From the NCBI GenBank assembly GCA_017626015.1, contig JAGAJO010000013.1, positions 20,125 to 84,124 on the forward strand: a stretch of DNA of 64,000 nt, written 5' to 3'. The stretch comes from Ruminococcus sp. (GTDB lineage: Bacteria; Bacillota; Clostridia; Oscillospirales; Ruminococcaceae). Positions 6,515 to 15,748 of this stretch are shown piece after piece. Position 1 is the stretch's first letter. Every line of letters starts with the position of its first letter. The position numbers and the translations under genes are program-made. The notes under the pieces are model-generated. The model saw only the letters and a program-made list of their open reading frames with translations, had not been told where the DNA came from and did no database searches.

Positions 6515-7819
6515 ATGAGGATCTTCTATTACACCTTCGGCTGCAAGGTAAATCAGTACGAGACCGAAAACATACGTGAGCTTTTCTTAAAGGAGGGTCA
6601 CTGCGACGCTGAGGATCTTTTAAGCGCAGACGTCTGCATAATAAACAGCTGCACCGTGACAGCTCAGTCGGATTCCAAATGCCGCCAGCTTGTCCATAGG
6701 ATAAGAAATTCAAACCCTGAATGCGTTATCGTCCTTGCAGGCTGCCTTCCGCAGGCATTCAAAGACAGCGCTGAAAAAATGGAGGAATGCGATATAATCT
6801 CCGGTACAGGAAGAAAGCGTGATATCCCGGAGCTTGTAAGGGAATTTCTCCGCACCGGGGAAAGAATAGTCTCGGTTGAGGACAGAAAGCCCGGCGAGCC
6901 TTTCGAGCCGATGAAAAATACAGGCTCGGACGATAAGACCCGTGCATACATAAAGATCCAGGACGGCTGCGATCAATACTGCTCATACTGCATTATCCCC
7001 TACGCAAGAGGACATATATGCTCAAAGTCCTTGGCGGACATACGCACCGAAACTCTTGAGCTTGTCGGCTCAGGTCACAGGGAGATCATTCTGACGGGAA
7101 TAAATCTGTGCTGCTACGGCAGGGATCTCAGTAACGGCACAAGGCTTATCGATGCAGTTGAAGCGGCTTGCAGCACCGAGGGAGATTTCCGTGTGAGACT
7201 TGGCTCCATAGAACCGGAAATGATCTCAGACGATGATATCGCAAGAATGTCAGAGCTGGACAGGCTGTGTCCCCATTTTCATCTGTCGCTGCAAAGCGGA
7301 TGCGACGCCACGCTGAAAAGAATGCGCAGACATTACAGCTCCGGCGAATTTATGCTGCTGTGCCAAAAGCTTAGAAAGTATTTCCCCGGCTGCGCCATAA
7401 CTACGGATATAATGGTGGGCTTTCCCGGCGAAACGGAGGAGGAATTTAACGAGTCCCTTGAATTTGTTAAAAAAACAGGCTTCTCCGACGCCCATATTTT
7501 CCCCTACTCCCGCAGAAAAGGCACTGCCGCCGACAAAATGGACGGTCAGACGGACAAAAAAACAAAGCAGGAAAGGGCAAGGCTCATAACTGAGGCTTGC
7601 AGGATATCCCGTGCAGAGTATCTTAAAGGCTGTATCGGCATGACCCTTGAAGTGCTTTTTGAAAAGGAGACCTCATGCGATTGGCATAACGGACACGCTC
7701 CCAATTACATAAACGTAAGAGTAAGGCGCAAAAGCCCCTCGGATTCCCTCAGACGGGAGCTGAGACAGGTGAGGATAACCTCCTCGGACGGCTCGTTCTG
7801 CTACGGAGAGCTGATCTGA
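6515..7819 (+). CDS. mtaB: tRNA (N6-threonylcarbamoyladenosine-37) methylthiotransferase MtaB
   Basis: I chose ATG 6515 (MRIFYYTFGCKVNQYE), preceded by AGAGGAG; the frame is open upstream but without a start signal. Length is 434 aa. The N-terminal UPF0004 domain has its three Cys (GCKVNQ, INSCTV, AGCLPQ), the radical-SAM cluster is CDQYCSYC (about residue 155), and a C-terminal TRAM-like region follows. It is a two-cluster methylthiotransferase that turns t6A into ms2t6A next to the anticodon of ANN-decoding tRNAs, using S-adenosylmethionine. The GCKVNQ and GHICSKS-type signatures favour MtaB over MiaB or RimO. Confidence 0.93.
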   Translation: MRIFYYTFGCKVNQYETENIRELFLKEGHCDAEDLLSADVCIINSCTVTAQSDSKCRQLVHRIRNSNPECVIVLAGCLPQAFKDSAEKMEECDIISGTGRKRDIPELVREFLRTGERIVSVEDRKPGEPFEPMKNTGSDDKTRAYIKIQDGCDQYCSYCIIPYARGHICSKSLADIRTETLELVGSGHREIILTGINLCCYGRDLSNGTRLIDAVEAACSTEGDFRVRLGSIEPEMISDDDIARMSELDRLCPHFHLSLQSGCDATLKRMRRHYSSGEFMLLCQKLRKYFPGCAITTDIMVGFPGETEEEFNESLEFVKKTGFSDAHIFPYSRRKGTAADKMDGQTDKKTKQERARLITEACRISRAEYLKGCIGMTLEVLFEKETSCDWHNGHAPNYINVRVRRKSPSDSLRRELRQVRITSSDGSFCYGELI

Positions 7820-7835
7820 TTTAGCGTTAAGGTTA

Positions 7836-7865
7836 TTGACAACTGCCGCCGTAATGTTGTATAAT
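7836..7865 (+). promoter_or_regulatory. Promoter of purL
   Basis: TTGACA (7836-7841) and TATAAT (7860-7865) with an 18-bp spacer lie in the short gap after mtaB, about 40 bp before the purL start. I see no purine riboswitch or PurBox in this leader. Confidence 0.8.
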
Positions 7866-7905
7866 AGATGTATGTCAGGAATGTTAATTTAAAGGAGTTG
7901 ACTCT

Positions 7906-10900
7906 ATGTCAGTTTACAGGATTTATGTTGAAAAGAAACCGGGCTTTGCAGTCGAAGCCGATTCCCTTCTGGAGGGCATAAGATCGGCGCTGGGACTGGA
8001 AAAGCTTACGGGACTGAGAATAATCAACCGTTACGACGCCGAGGGACTTTCCTCCGCCGATTTTAAGCTTGCCGTCCCGGTAGTTTTCTCAGAGCCTGCG
8101 GTGGACGTGACCTACGATCACCTTCCCGCCGTTGGAATCAACGAGCATATCATAGCCGCAGAATATCTTCCCGGTCAGTTCGACCAGAGGGCGGATTCCT
8201 GCGCTCAGTGCATATCGCTGCTCACGGCAGGCAAAAGACCTGCGATAAAGTCCGCAAGAATATATGTCGTATCGGGAAATCTCACCGATGAGGAGCTTTC
8301 ACGCATCAAAGCATATATCATCAACCCCGTAGAGTCAAGAGAAGCTTCTCTTGACTGCTTTGACACGCTGGATATAAAATACGATATCCCCACCGAGGTA
8401 AAGACCGTTGACGGATTTATCTCCAAAAGCACGGAGGAGCTTGAGGATATGCTTACCTCTCTGGGACTTGCGATGGATCTTGACGACATAAGATTCTGTC
8501 AGCAGTATTTCAGAGACTCCGAAAAGCGTGATCCCACCATCACCGAGATAAGAATGATAGATACCTACTGGTCGGATCACTGCCGTCACACCACCTTCTC
8601 CACTATCGTTGACAATGTGGATATCGAGCCTGAGTATGTTGCAGATACCTTTGCGGATTATGTGAACGCCAGAAAGGATCTCTACGCCGGCAGGACGGAC
8701 AAGCCCATCACCCTTATGGATCTTGCCTGCATAGGCGCAAAGCAGCTTAAAAAGGCGGGTCTGTTAAAGGATCTGGACGAGAGCGAGGAAATAAACGCCT
8801 GCTCGGTCAAGATAAAGGTGGATGTCAACGGAACGGACGAGGACTGGCTGCTGATGTTCAAAAACGAAACCCACAACCACCCTACCGAGATCGAGCCCTT
8901 CGGCGGCGCTGCCACCTGTCTGGGAGGCGCTATCAGAGATCCTCTTTCGGGACGCTCATACGTTTATCAGGCAATGAGAGTCACGGGAGCGGGCAATCCC
9001 CTGGTACCCGTCGAGGATACAATTGAAGGCAAGCTCCCCCAGAGAAAGCTTGTTGTGGGAGCTGCAAACGGTTATTCCTCCTACGGCAACCAGATCGGAC
9101 TTGCAACAGGTCACGTAAGCGAGATATATCACCCGGGCTATGTGGCAAAAAGAATGGAGATAGGCGCAGTTATCGGCGCAGCTCCCGAATCCAACGTAAG
9201 ACGTGAAAGACCGGCACCGGAGGATATAGTTATCCTGCTTGGCGGAAGAACCGGAAGAGACGGCTGCGGAGGAGCGACAGGCTCGTCCAAATCCCACAAT
9301 CTCCACTCGCTGGAAAGCTGCGGCGCAGAGGTACAGAAGGGTAACGCTCCGGAGGAGAGAAAGCTCCAGAGACTGTTCAGGAATCCCGAAGTCACCGCTA
9401 TGATAAAGCGATGCAACGACTTCGGCGCAGGAGGAGTTTCCGTAGCTATCGGCGAGCTTGCCGACGGTCTTATGATAAACCTTGACAGCGTTACAAAGAA
9501 ATACGACGGTCTTGACGGCACAGAGCTTGCCATATCCGAATCCCAGGAGAGAATGGCTGTTGTAATTGCAAAAGCAGACCTTGAAAAATTCATGGCGGAG
9601 GCTGCCAAGGAAAACCTTGAGGCGACCATGGTGGCAAGAGTTACCGAGGAGCCTAGACTTAAAATGAACTGGAACGGAAAGATCATCGTCGATCTTTCCC
9701 GAGAGTTCCTTAATTCAAACGGCGCTGAAAAGCACACGGATATTTCCGTCCCCGCCCCTGTATTCGCAGACGAAAAGGGCGGAGAGGACACTGCTGACAG
9801 ATGGGAGGCAATGATATCCAACCTCAACATCTGCTCTCAGAAGGGTCTTGTGGAGCGTTTTGACTCCACCATAGGCGCAGGCACCGTGCTTATGCCCTAC
9901 GGCGGAAAGTATCAGAATACGCCCACACAGGCAATGGCTGCCAAGCTCCCTGTACTTGACGGAGAAACAACAACGGCTTCCGTAATGGGCTGGGGCTTCG
10001 ATCCGTTCCTTTCGTCTATAAGCCCCTATCACGGAGCAATGTCGGCAGTTGTGGAATCGGTGTCAAAGGTCGTTGCGGCAGGCGGAACCTACGAGCATTG
10101 CTGGCTTACCTTCCAGGAATATTTTGAAAGGACGCAGAACACTCCGTCACGCTGGGGAAAGCCCTTTGCGGCCCTCTTAGGCGCATACAAGGCTCAGATC
10201 GAGCTTGGCTGTGCAGCGATCGGCGGCAAGGACTCCATGTCGGGTACATTTGAAAACATCGACGTTCCTCCCACGCTGGTATCCTTTGCAGTATCAACCG
10301 CTAAAACGGACAAGGTCATTTCTCAGGAATTCAAAAAAGCGGGATCTCAGGTCATACTTATAAGACCCGACTACGACGAAAACAATCTTGTGGACTTCGA
10401 CTCCCTGAAAGCAGTATTCAAAAAGGTGGAAAAGCTTATTTCAGAGGGCAAGGCGCTTTCCTGCTGGTCTGTTGCCTACGGCGGAGTTTCCGAGGCTATA
10501 GCAAAAATGTCCTTCGGAAATAAGATAGGCTTTAAATTCACCGGAAAGGTCGCTCCCGAGGAGCTTTTCCGTGCACGCTACGGCAGCTTTGTTATCGAGC
10601 TTGCGGAGGGTACGCAGACTGACGAAAGAGTTATCGGCGTAACGACCGAGGATTACACTATCGTTTCCGACAGCTATACCGTGGATCTGGACAAGCTGCA
10701 AAGGCTGTGGGAAAACAAGCTGGAGCCTGTTTATCCCGTACACGTCAAGGAGCCTGCGGAGAAGCCGGAAATTTACAGCTACAGCGTTACTGAAAGAGTT
10801 GCTCCTAAGATCAGGGTCGCTAAGCCGAAGGTGCTTATCCCTGTATTCCCCGGCACAAACTGCGAATACGATACCGCAAGACAGTTTGAAAAGGCAGGCG

Positions 10901-11619
10901 CTGAGGCTGAGATCTTTGTTGTAAGAAATCTTACCGAACAGGCTATCAGGGAATCCGTGGAAGCAATGGAGGAAAAGATAAGGCAGTCGCAGATAGTAAT
11001 GCTCCCCGGCGGCTTCAGCGGAGGAGACGAGCCGGACGGAAGCGGAAAGTTTATCGTTTCGTTCCTGAGAAATCCCAGACTTACCGACGCTATCCATGAC
11101 CTGCTGAAAAACAGAGACGGTCTTATGCTTGGTATCTGCAACGGCTTCCAGGCGCTTATCAAGCTGGGACTTGTACCCTACGGCGAGATCGTTGATATGA
11201 GAGACGATTCACCCACGCTGACATTCAACACCATTGCAAGACACCAGTCCAAAATGGTAAACACCAGGATAGCTTCCAACAAATCGCCGTGGCTTGCAGG
11301 CTGTGAGACAGGCGACATACACTCCATCGCCATTTCACACGGCGAGGGACGTTTCGTAGCAAGCGCAGAGGAGATCGCAAGGCTTGCGGAAAACGGACAG
11401 ATCGCAACTCAGTACGTTGATTTCGAGGGCAATCCTACCTTTGATATCCACTGCAACCCCAACACCTCGTTCCAGGCTATCGAGGGCATCACCTCCCCCG
11501 ACGGACGTGTTCTCGGCAAGATGGGACACTCAGAGCGTATCGGCGGCGGCGTTTGCATCAACGTCCCGGGAGTTAAGGATCAGAAGATCTTTGAAAGCGG
11601 CGTAAATTACTTTAAATAA
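7906..11619 (+). CDS. purL: Phosphoribosylformylglycinamidine synthase, single-chain
   Basis: This 1237-aa enzyme converts FGAR, glutamine and ATP into FGAM in purine synthesis. The N-terminal PurS-like and linker regions run to about residue 230 (WSDHCRHTTF is typical). Two AIRS-like synthetase halves follow (FKNETHNHPTEIEPFGGAATCLGG; ALGAYKAQIELGCAAIGGKDSMSG). The C-terminal glutaminase domain starts near residue 980 (KVLIPVFPGTNCEYDT), with the Cys nucleophile in LGICNGFQ and the His/Glu pair in the SHGEGRF region. The length fits the long clostridial form. AAAGGAG precedes ATG 7906. It is monocistronic, ending in a strong terminator. Confidence 0.97.
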   Translation: MSVYRIYVEKKPGFAVEADSLLEGIRSALGLEKLTGLRIINRYDAEGLSSADFKLAVPVVFSEPAVDVTYDHLPAVGINEHIIAAEYLPGQFDQRADSCAQCISLLTAGKRPAIKSARIYVVSGNLTDEELSRIKAYIINPVESREASLDCFDTLDIKYDIPTEVKTVDGFISKSTEELEDMLTSLGLAMDLDDIRFCQQYFRDSEKRDPTITEIRMIDTYWSDHCRHTTFSTIVDNVDIEPEYVADTFADYVNARKDLYAGRTDKPITLMDLACIGAKQLKKAGLLKDLDESEEINACSVKIKVDVNGTDEDWLLMFKNETHNHPTEIEPFGGAATCLGGAIRDPLSGRSYVYQAMRVTGAGNPLVPVEDTIEGKLPQRKLVVGAANGYSSYGNQIGLATGHVSEIYHPGYVAKRMEIGAVIGAAPESNVRRERPAPEDIVILLGGRTGRDGCGGATGSSKSHNLHSLESCGAEVQKGNAPEERKLQRLFRNPEVTAMIKRCNDFGAGGVSVAIGELADGLMINLDSVTKKYDGLDGTELAISESQERMAVVIAKADLEKFMAEAAKENLEATMVARVTEEPRLKMNWNGKIIVDLSREFLNSNGAEKHTDISVPAPVFADEKGGEDTADRWEAMISNLNICSQKGLVERFDSTIGAGTVLMPYGGKYQNTPTQAMAAKLPVLDGETTTASVMGWGFDPFLSSISPYHGAMSAVVESVSKVVAAGGTYEHCWLTFQEYFERTQNTPSRWGKPFAALLGAYKAQIELGCAAIGGKDSMSGTFENIDVPPTLVSFAVSTAKTDKVISQEFKKAGSQVILIRPDYDENNLVDFDSLKAVFKKVEKLISEGKALSCWSVAYGGVSEAIAKMSFGNKIGFKFTGKVAPEELFRARYGSFVIELAEGTQTDERVIGVTTEDYTIVSDSYTVDLDKLQRLWENKLEPVYPVHVKEPAEKPEIYSYSVTERVAPKIRVAKPKVLIPVFPGTNCEYDTARQFEKAGAEAEIFVVRNLTEQAIRESVEAMEEKIRQSQIVMLPGGFSGGDEPDGSGKFIVSFLRNPRLTDAIHDLLKNRDGLMLGICNGFQALIKLGLVPYGEIVDMRDDSPTLTFNTIARHQSKMVNTRIASNKSPWLAGCETGDIHSIAISHGEGRFVASAEEIARLAENGQIATQYVDFEGNPTFDIHCNPNTSFQAIEGITSPDGRVLGKMGHSERIGGGVCINVPGVKDQKIFESGVNYFK

Positions 11620-11630
11620 GATAACAGACA

Positions 11631-11667
11631 ATGCCGCCTCCGGACATTCCGGCGGCGGCATTTTTTT
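11631..11667 (+). terminator. Terminator of purL
   Basis: ATGCCGCC-CCGG pairs with CCGG-GGCGGCAT around a short loop, followed by seven T (11661-11667). Confidence 0.9.
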
Positions 11668-11680
11668 CAAGGAGACTGCA

Positions 11681-11956
11681 ATGAAGGATCTTTTACATGA
11701 TCACATATTGATCTATCTGGTATTTATAAATGCTTTGACCTTTATCCTTTTCGGGATCGACAAGAAAAGGGCAAAAAAGCACAAATGGCGTATCCCGGAG
11801 AAAACGTTGCTGGGAATGTGTCTTATAGGCGGCTTTGCCGGAGGCTTTCTCGGTATGCAGACATTCCGCCACAAAACAAAGCATTGGTACTTTTATGCGG
11901 TAACGGCTCTGTCCGCAGTTTTGTGGGCTTTTGCATTAAGGCTTATTTTTATATGA
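11681..11956 (+). CDS. DUF1294 membrane protein
   Basis: The 91-aa protein has an N-terminal span (IYLVFINALTFILFGI), the conserved DKKRAKKHKWRIPEKTLL segment, a Gly-rich hydrophobic stretch (GGFAGGFLGM), FRHKTKHWYF, and a last span. This is the full DUF1294 pattern. Function is unknown. It starts at ATG 11681 with CAAGGAG just downstream of the purL terminator, so it may depend on read-through or a promoter I cannot place. Confidence 0.85.
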   Translation: MKDLLHDHILIYLVFINALTFILFGIDKKRAKKHKWRIPEKTLLGMCLIGGFAGGFLGMQTFRHKTKHWYFYAVTALSAVLWAFALRLIFI

Positions 11957-12156
11957 GCAGACCCACCTTTGGGGAATTAAAGCGCAGGCTCAAGTGCGGC
12001 GCTAGAGCGCTTGCAAGGGGTATCGTTCCCGCAGGAGCGAAGCTCACCATACGCAGGAGCTCCGCATAGGGTGAATTTTCAAACAGTCCGGTTGACTGTT
12101 TGAAAAGAGTGGCATGCCCTGCGATAGAGGGCTGCCTCTGCTCTTTCAACAACATC
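11953..12156. repeat. Candidate dispersed repeat with apparent ORFs on both strands
   Basis: This stretch holds an inverted repeat (CAAACAGTC paired with GACTGTTTG near 12080-12102). It is open on both strands: on the minus strand it encodes ...FENSPYAELLRMVSFAP..., on the plus strand MSRPTFGELKRR.... I recall near-identical 'SPYAELLRMVSFAPAG' peptides annotated repeatedly in ruminococcal genomes, which would mean a multicopy DNA element rather than a gene. There is no convincing ribosome site. Only one copy is in this window. Confidence 0.4.
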
Positions 12157-12184
12157 AAAGGCAGACGAAAAACCGTCTGCCTTT
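12157..12184 (-). terminator. Terminator of the Mrp ATPase gene
   Basis: AAAGGCAGACG (12157-12167) pairs with CGTCTGCCTTT (12174-12184). It lies about 20 bp after the stop of the leftward Mrp gene. The stem is symmetrical and could also act rightward. Confidence 0.8.
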
Positions 12185-12203
12185 ATAATTATGATCTGTA
12201 ATA

Positions 12204-13016
12204 TCAAAGAGAAGCAAACATCTTATCCAGCCAGTCGCCCTCGAAAAGCTCGATAAGTCCGTTGTCCACCGCAGATGAAAGACCCGGATCAATGGGGATC
12301 CTTGCAACATTTGGGATACCGTATTTCTCAGCGATCTCCTCAATGTGGCTCTCTCCAAAAATGCTGTGACGCTTTCCGCAGTCGGGGCACTGATAGTAGG
12401 ACATATTCTCAACAATGCCCACCACCGGAATGTTCATCATATCAGCCATGTTCACAGCCTTTTCAACTATCATAGACACAAGCTCCTGCGGGGAAGTGAC
12501 CACAATAATACCGTCAACGGGTATAGACTGAAATACCGTCAGCGGCACGTCGCCTGTTCCGGGAGGCATATCCACGAACATATAGTCTACGTCCTTCCAC
12601 ACAACGTCCGTCCAGAACTGCTTTACCGCTCCCGCAATGACAGGACCTCTCCATACCACAGGATCGGTCTCGTTCTCCAGCAGCAGATTAAGGGACATGA
12701 TATCTATACCCTTTTTGCTTGAAACAGGCATAAGTCCGTCCTCCGAGCCGACAGCCTTTGAATGGATATTAAACGCCTTGGGAATCGACGGACCGGTGAT
12801 ATCTGCGTCCAGAACGGCAGTGTGATAATCGTTGCGCTGCGCAAGGACAGCCAGCATACTTGTTACCAGAGATTTTCCCACTCCGCCCTTACCGCTCATA
12901 ACGGCATAGACCTTTTTTACGCTGCTTGCGGGATTAAGGCTCTCCAGAAAGCTTTCCGGACTTCTGGAGGAACAGTCTGCGGAGCAGCTTCCGCAATCGT
13001 GTGTACATTCGCTCAT
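12204..13016 (-). CDS. Mrp/NBP35-family iron-sulfur carrier ATPase
   Basis: The 270-aa P-loop ATPase has a deviant Walker A (MSGKGGVGKSLV), DADITGPSIP, FVDMPPGTGD and a C-terminal CPDC pair that binds a bridging Fe-S cluster in dimeric Mrp/ApbC proteins. The N-terminus has an extra Cys-rich stretch (CTHDCGSCSADC), like the ferredoxin-type tail of NBP35. Known role: carrier of Fe-S clusters to apoproteins. It is transcribed alone, from the promoter at 13053-13081 to the terminator at 12157. Confidence 0.92.
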   Translation of the reverse strand: MSECTHDCGSCSADCSSRSPESFLESLNPASSVKKVYAVMSGKGGVGKSLVTSMLAVLAQRNDYHTAVLDADITGPSIPKAFNIHSKAVGSEDGLMPVSSKKGIDIMSLNLLLENETDPVVWRGPVIAGAVKQFWTDVVWKDVDYMFVDMPPGTGDVPLTVFQSIPVDGIIVVTSPQELVSMIVEKAVNMADMMNIPVVGIVENMSYYQCPDCGKRHSIFGESHIEEIAEKYGIPNVARIPIDPGLSSAVDNGLIELFEGDWLDKMFASL

Positions 13017-13052
13017 TTATAACAATCCTTTCAAAACGATACTTTACATATA

Positions 13053-13081
13053 ATTATAACACCCGTATTGCCTTAAGTCAA
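13053..13081 (-). promoter_or_regulatory. Promoter of the Mrp gene
   Basis: Minus-strand TTGACT (13076-13081) and TATAAT (13053-13058) with a 17-bp spacer lie 37 bp upstream of the start codon. Confidence 0.75.
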
Positions 13082-13108
13082 GGGTCTGACGCAGGCGGCT
13101 TTACAAAA

Positions 13109-13136
13109 AACCGCCGTTCATACAGAAACGGCGGTT
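13109..13136 (-). terminator. Terminator of the AIM24-family gene
   Basis: On the minus strand AACCGCCGTT (13127-13136) pairs with AACGGCGGTT (13109-13118), followed by a run of T (13105-13110). Confidence 0.85.
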
Positions 13137-13151
13137 TATCCTGCTGCGGAG

Positions 13152-13829
13152 CTACTTTGAAGCGGTTCCGTACATTCCGATAGACTGTGCAAGCTTGCTC
13201 TTAGGCATGGTCTGGAGCCATACATGACCCGGACCGGTAATTCTCGTGTTGAAGAGACCCTCGCCGCCGAACATCATATTCTTTACGCCCTTGACCATTT
13301 CGATATCGATGGAGCAGGAAGCCTCCATAGCTGCCAGAATACCGGTATCCACCATAAGTGACTGACCTGCCTGGAGCTGATAATCGATGATAGAGCCGTC
13401 GAACTCGAGAAATACTATGCCGTTTCCTGAGAACCTCTGCATAATAAAGCCCTCGCCGCCGAAAAAGCCTGCGCCGAGCTTCTTCTGGAAGAACATCTCC
13501 ATATTTACGCTCATTTCGGAGCCGAGAAAAGCGGACTTCTGAGCAACGATAGGCATCTGGGCAACGTCTATAGCCTTGATCTCTCCGGGAAAGCTTGAAG
13601 CCATAGCTATCATTCCGTCACCGCCCATAGCGGTATAAACGTTCTGGAACATAGACTCACCGGAAAATGCTCTTGAAAGCATTTTACCCACTCCGCCACC
13701 GGCATTTGTTGTCATATTGAGATTCGGGGTCATCCAACTCATTGCACCCTTTTCAGTCTTGATAGACTCTCCCGGCGCCAGATAGCATATAGCAACCGGC
13801 AGCGGTGTACCCTTGATTTCATAACGCAT
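13152..13829 (-). CDS. AIM24/TIGR00266 family protein
   Basis: I chose ATG 13829 (MRYEIKGTPLP), 8 bases after TTGGAGG. The 225-aa protein is a beta-rich trimer-type fold, with family segments such as GAMSWMTPN, GEGFIMQRFSGNG, ILAAMEASCSIDIEMVKG and GLFNTRITGPGHVWLQTMP. The family is widespread in bacteria, with a mitochondrial relative (AIM24); its biochemical role is not established. It has its own terminator. The 40 bp before it contain an imperfect tandem of CGGACGTTAAGTACGT. Confidence 0.88.
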   Translation of the reverse strand: MRYEIKGTPLPVAICYLAPGESIKTEKGAMSWMTPNLNMTTNAGGGVGKMLSRAFSGESMFQNVYTAMGGDGMIAMASSFPGEIKAIDVAQMPIVAQKSAFLGSEMSVNMEMFFQKKLGAGFFGGEGFIMQRFSGNGIVFLEFDGSIIDYQLQAGQSLMVDTGILAAMEASCSIDIEMVKGVKNMMFGGEGLFNTRITGPGHVWLQTMPKSKLAQSIGMYGTASK

Positions 13830-13886
13830 ATTTTTTTCCTCCAATTGATTATTTTTTATTCAACGGACGTAAGTACGTTTCGGACG

Positions 13887-14573
13887 TTAAGTACGTTCCG
13901 GACCTATGCCCGTTGTTTTCAGCCAATCAAGCGCTTCCTCCAGATCGTTGAAGCTGCACGCAGACATTTCCAGCATCTCGGAGTTCGGCTCTATCAGATC
14001 GGGAACGAGCAGCGGCAGCATTCCCGCCCTGTAAGCGGCAAGGATACCGTTGTAGGAATCCTCCACCGCAAAGGTTTTTTCCGGTCTTACTCCCAGCCTG
14101 TCACAGGCAAGGAGGTAAATATCCGGCTGAGGCTTTGACCGTTCGATCATATCCCCTCCGACAATTACGGAAAAATACTCCAGAAGACCCGCCTCGTCAA
14201 GCTCCTTCCTTACAGTCATGACCGAGGTCGAGGACGCAAGTGCAGTTTTTATATTGTTTTCTCTGAGCCACTTCAGCAGCGTGACAGCTCCTTTTTTAAG
14301 AGGCATACCGTTTTTCTCCATAAGCTCGCTGAAAGCAAGCTGAGCCTCCTTGTACAGCTCGGCAATACTTACCCTGTCGCCGTAAGCCGCTTCAAGTATC
14401 TCCATGCTGTCCTTAGTGCTTCTGCCTATGCATTTACGGGCGTTTTCCTCCACTCCCTCAAGACCGTGCCTTCCGCCGACCTCCAGCCAGCTTTGAAGTC
14501 CCAGCCGCTCCGAGTCGAAAATAACTCCGTCCATATCAAATATTATTCCGTCTATATCCGAAAAATTACCCAT
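13887..14573 (-). CDS. HAD-superfamily hydrolase, beta-phosphoglucomutase-like
   Basis: The 228-aa protein has the four HAD motifs: FDMDGVIFDSE (nucleophile Asp10-type region), ASSTS (motif II), SKPQPDIY (motif III Lys) and VEDSYNGILAA (motif IV acidic pair). The helical cap between motifs I and II is that of the beta-PGM/phosphatase subgroup. Likely acts on a sugar phosphate; the substrate cannot be told. AGAGGT precedes ATG 14573, and the gene starts 9 bp after the rlmL-like gene's stop, so the two probably form one transcript. Confidence 0.88.
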   Translation of the reverse strand: MGNFSDIDGIIFDMDGVIFDSERLGLQSWLEVGGRHGLEGVEENARKCIGRSTKDSMEILEAAYGDRVSIAELYKEAQLAFSELMEKNGMPLKKGAVTLLKWLRENNIKTALASSTSVMTVRKELDEAGLLEYFSVIVGGDMIERSKPQPDIYLLACDRLGVRPEKTFAVEDSYNGILAAYRAGMLPLLVPDLIEPNSEMLEMSACSFNDLEEALDWLKTTGIGPERT

Positions 14574-14582
14574 TGCAAACCT

Positions 14583-15698
14583 CTACTTATAGTACATATA
14601 CAAATTGCATTTTATCATCCCGTTGTAAAGCTTGCGCTTTTTATCCGCTTTTTTGCCGAAGAACTTCTCAAACTCCTCATGAGGGGAAATGATATAACAA
14701 GGTCTGTCCTTTGACGGAGAAAACCGCTGACCCATTCTCCTGTAAAGCTCCTCCGCCTCCTTAAGCTCCAGCATTCTTTCGCCGTAGGGCGGATTACACA
14801 GCGTAATGGAATTTTCAGGAGCGGTAAACGCAGAAATATCCTGCCGTCTTACCGTCAGCTTGGAGCCGACGCCTGCTTTCCTTGCATTATCCTGAGTAAG
14901 CTCCACCGCCGCCTCGTCGATATCCCAGCCGAAAGCCTCAAAGCTTCCCTGCCTGTCGATCGCCTCCATAGCCTCGGCACGGGCGTTCTGCCAGACCTTC
15001 TGGGGTATCTGCTCCCACTTCTGCGCCGCAAAGCTGCGCCTGAGACCCGGAGCGACCTTCAGAGCCTTAAACGCCGACTCTATAAGCAGCGTTCCCGAAC
15101 CGCACATAGGATCGCACACCACCGAATTGCTTCTCACACGGGCAAGATCCACTATCCCCGCCGCAAGCGTCTCCTTTATTGGTGCGTCGTTGGAATTTCT
15201 CCTGTAACCCCTCTTATGAAGTCCCACGCCGCTGGTATCCAGATAAACAGTCGCAATATCCTTATGTATTGAAAACTGTATCTGCCGTTTCGCACCCGTT
15301 TCCTCAAAGTGAGAGATACCATAAATTCTTTCCAGCCGCCTGACGCAGGCTTTTTTTATAATCCTCTGGCAGTCGGGTACCGAGTGCAGCTGTGAATTAA
15401 GGGAATGACCCTTGACCGGGAAAGCGTCCTCCCTGCCCACAAAATCCTCCAGCGGAAGCCTTTCCACGCCGCCAAACAGCTCCTCAAAGCTGCGGGCGGG
15501 AAAGCTGCCCAGCTCGATAAGCACCCTTTCTCCTGATGCGATCCACAGATTCGCTCTGGCAAGGGTGTTGAAGTCGCCGTAAAAGCTTATCTTTCCGTCT
15601 GTAGTGACAAGCCCCTCTCCGCCGATCTTTTTTATTTCGTATGCAAGCACGCTCTCCAGTCCGAAATGGCATGGTACGCACATTTTTATATTGCTCAT
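14583..15698 (-). CDS. THUMP-domain class I rRNA methyltransferase (RlmL/YpsC family)
   Basis: I chose ATG 15698 (MSNIKMCVPCHFGLE), after GAAAGGAC; the longer frame crosses the preceding terminator. In 371 aa there is an N-terminal ferredoxin-like and THUMP region (to about 160) and a C-terminal Rossmann methyltransferase with VCDPMCGSGTLLIE (AdoMet binding) and the catalytic TLCNPPYGERM motif. Family members make m2G in 23S rRNA. It shares a transcript with the HAD gene downstream. Confidence 0.9.
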   Translation of the reverse strand: MSNIKMCVPCHFGLESVLAYEIKKIGGEGLVTTDGKISFYGDFNTLARANLWIASGERVLIELGSFPARSFEELFGGVERLPLEDFVGREDAFPVKGHSLNSQLHSVPDCQRIIKKACVRRLERIYGISHFEETGAKRQIQFSIHKDIATVYLDTSGVGLHKRGYRRNSNDAPIKETLAAGIVDLARVRSNSVVCDPMCGSGTLLIESAFKALKVAPGLRRSFAAQKWEQIPQKVWQNARAEAMEAIDRQGSFEAFGWDIDEAAVELTQDNARKAGVGSKLTVRRQDISAFTAPENSITLCNPPYGERMLELKEAEELYRRMGQRFSPSKDRPCYIISPHEEFEKFFGKKADKKRKLYNGMIKCNLYMYYK

Positions 15699-15711
15699 AA
15701 ATGTCCTTTCA

Positions 15712-15742
15712 CAAAAAGACCTCCGACTGCGGGAGGTCTTAT
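15712..15742 (-). terminator. Terminator of the PBP1A gene
   Basis: On the minus strand AGACCTCC pairs with GGAGGTCT around CGCAGTC and is followed by TTTTT. It separates PBP1A from the methyltransferase gene. Confidence 0.8.
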
Positions 15743-15748
15743 AGCCTT

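Noticed and set aside
11949-12158. Minus-strand 69-codon ORF as a real gene
   Set aside because: No ribosome site, open on both strands, and contains an inverted repeat; better described as a candidate dispersed repeat.
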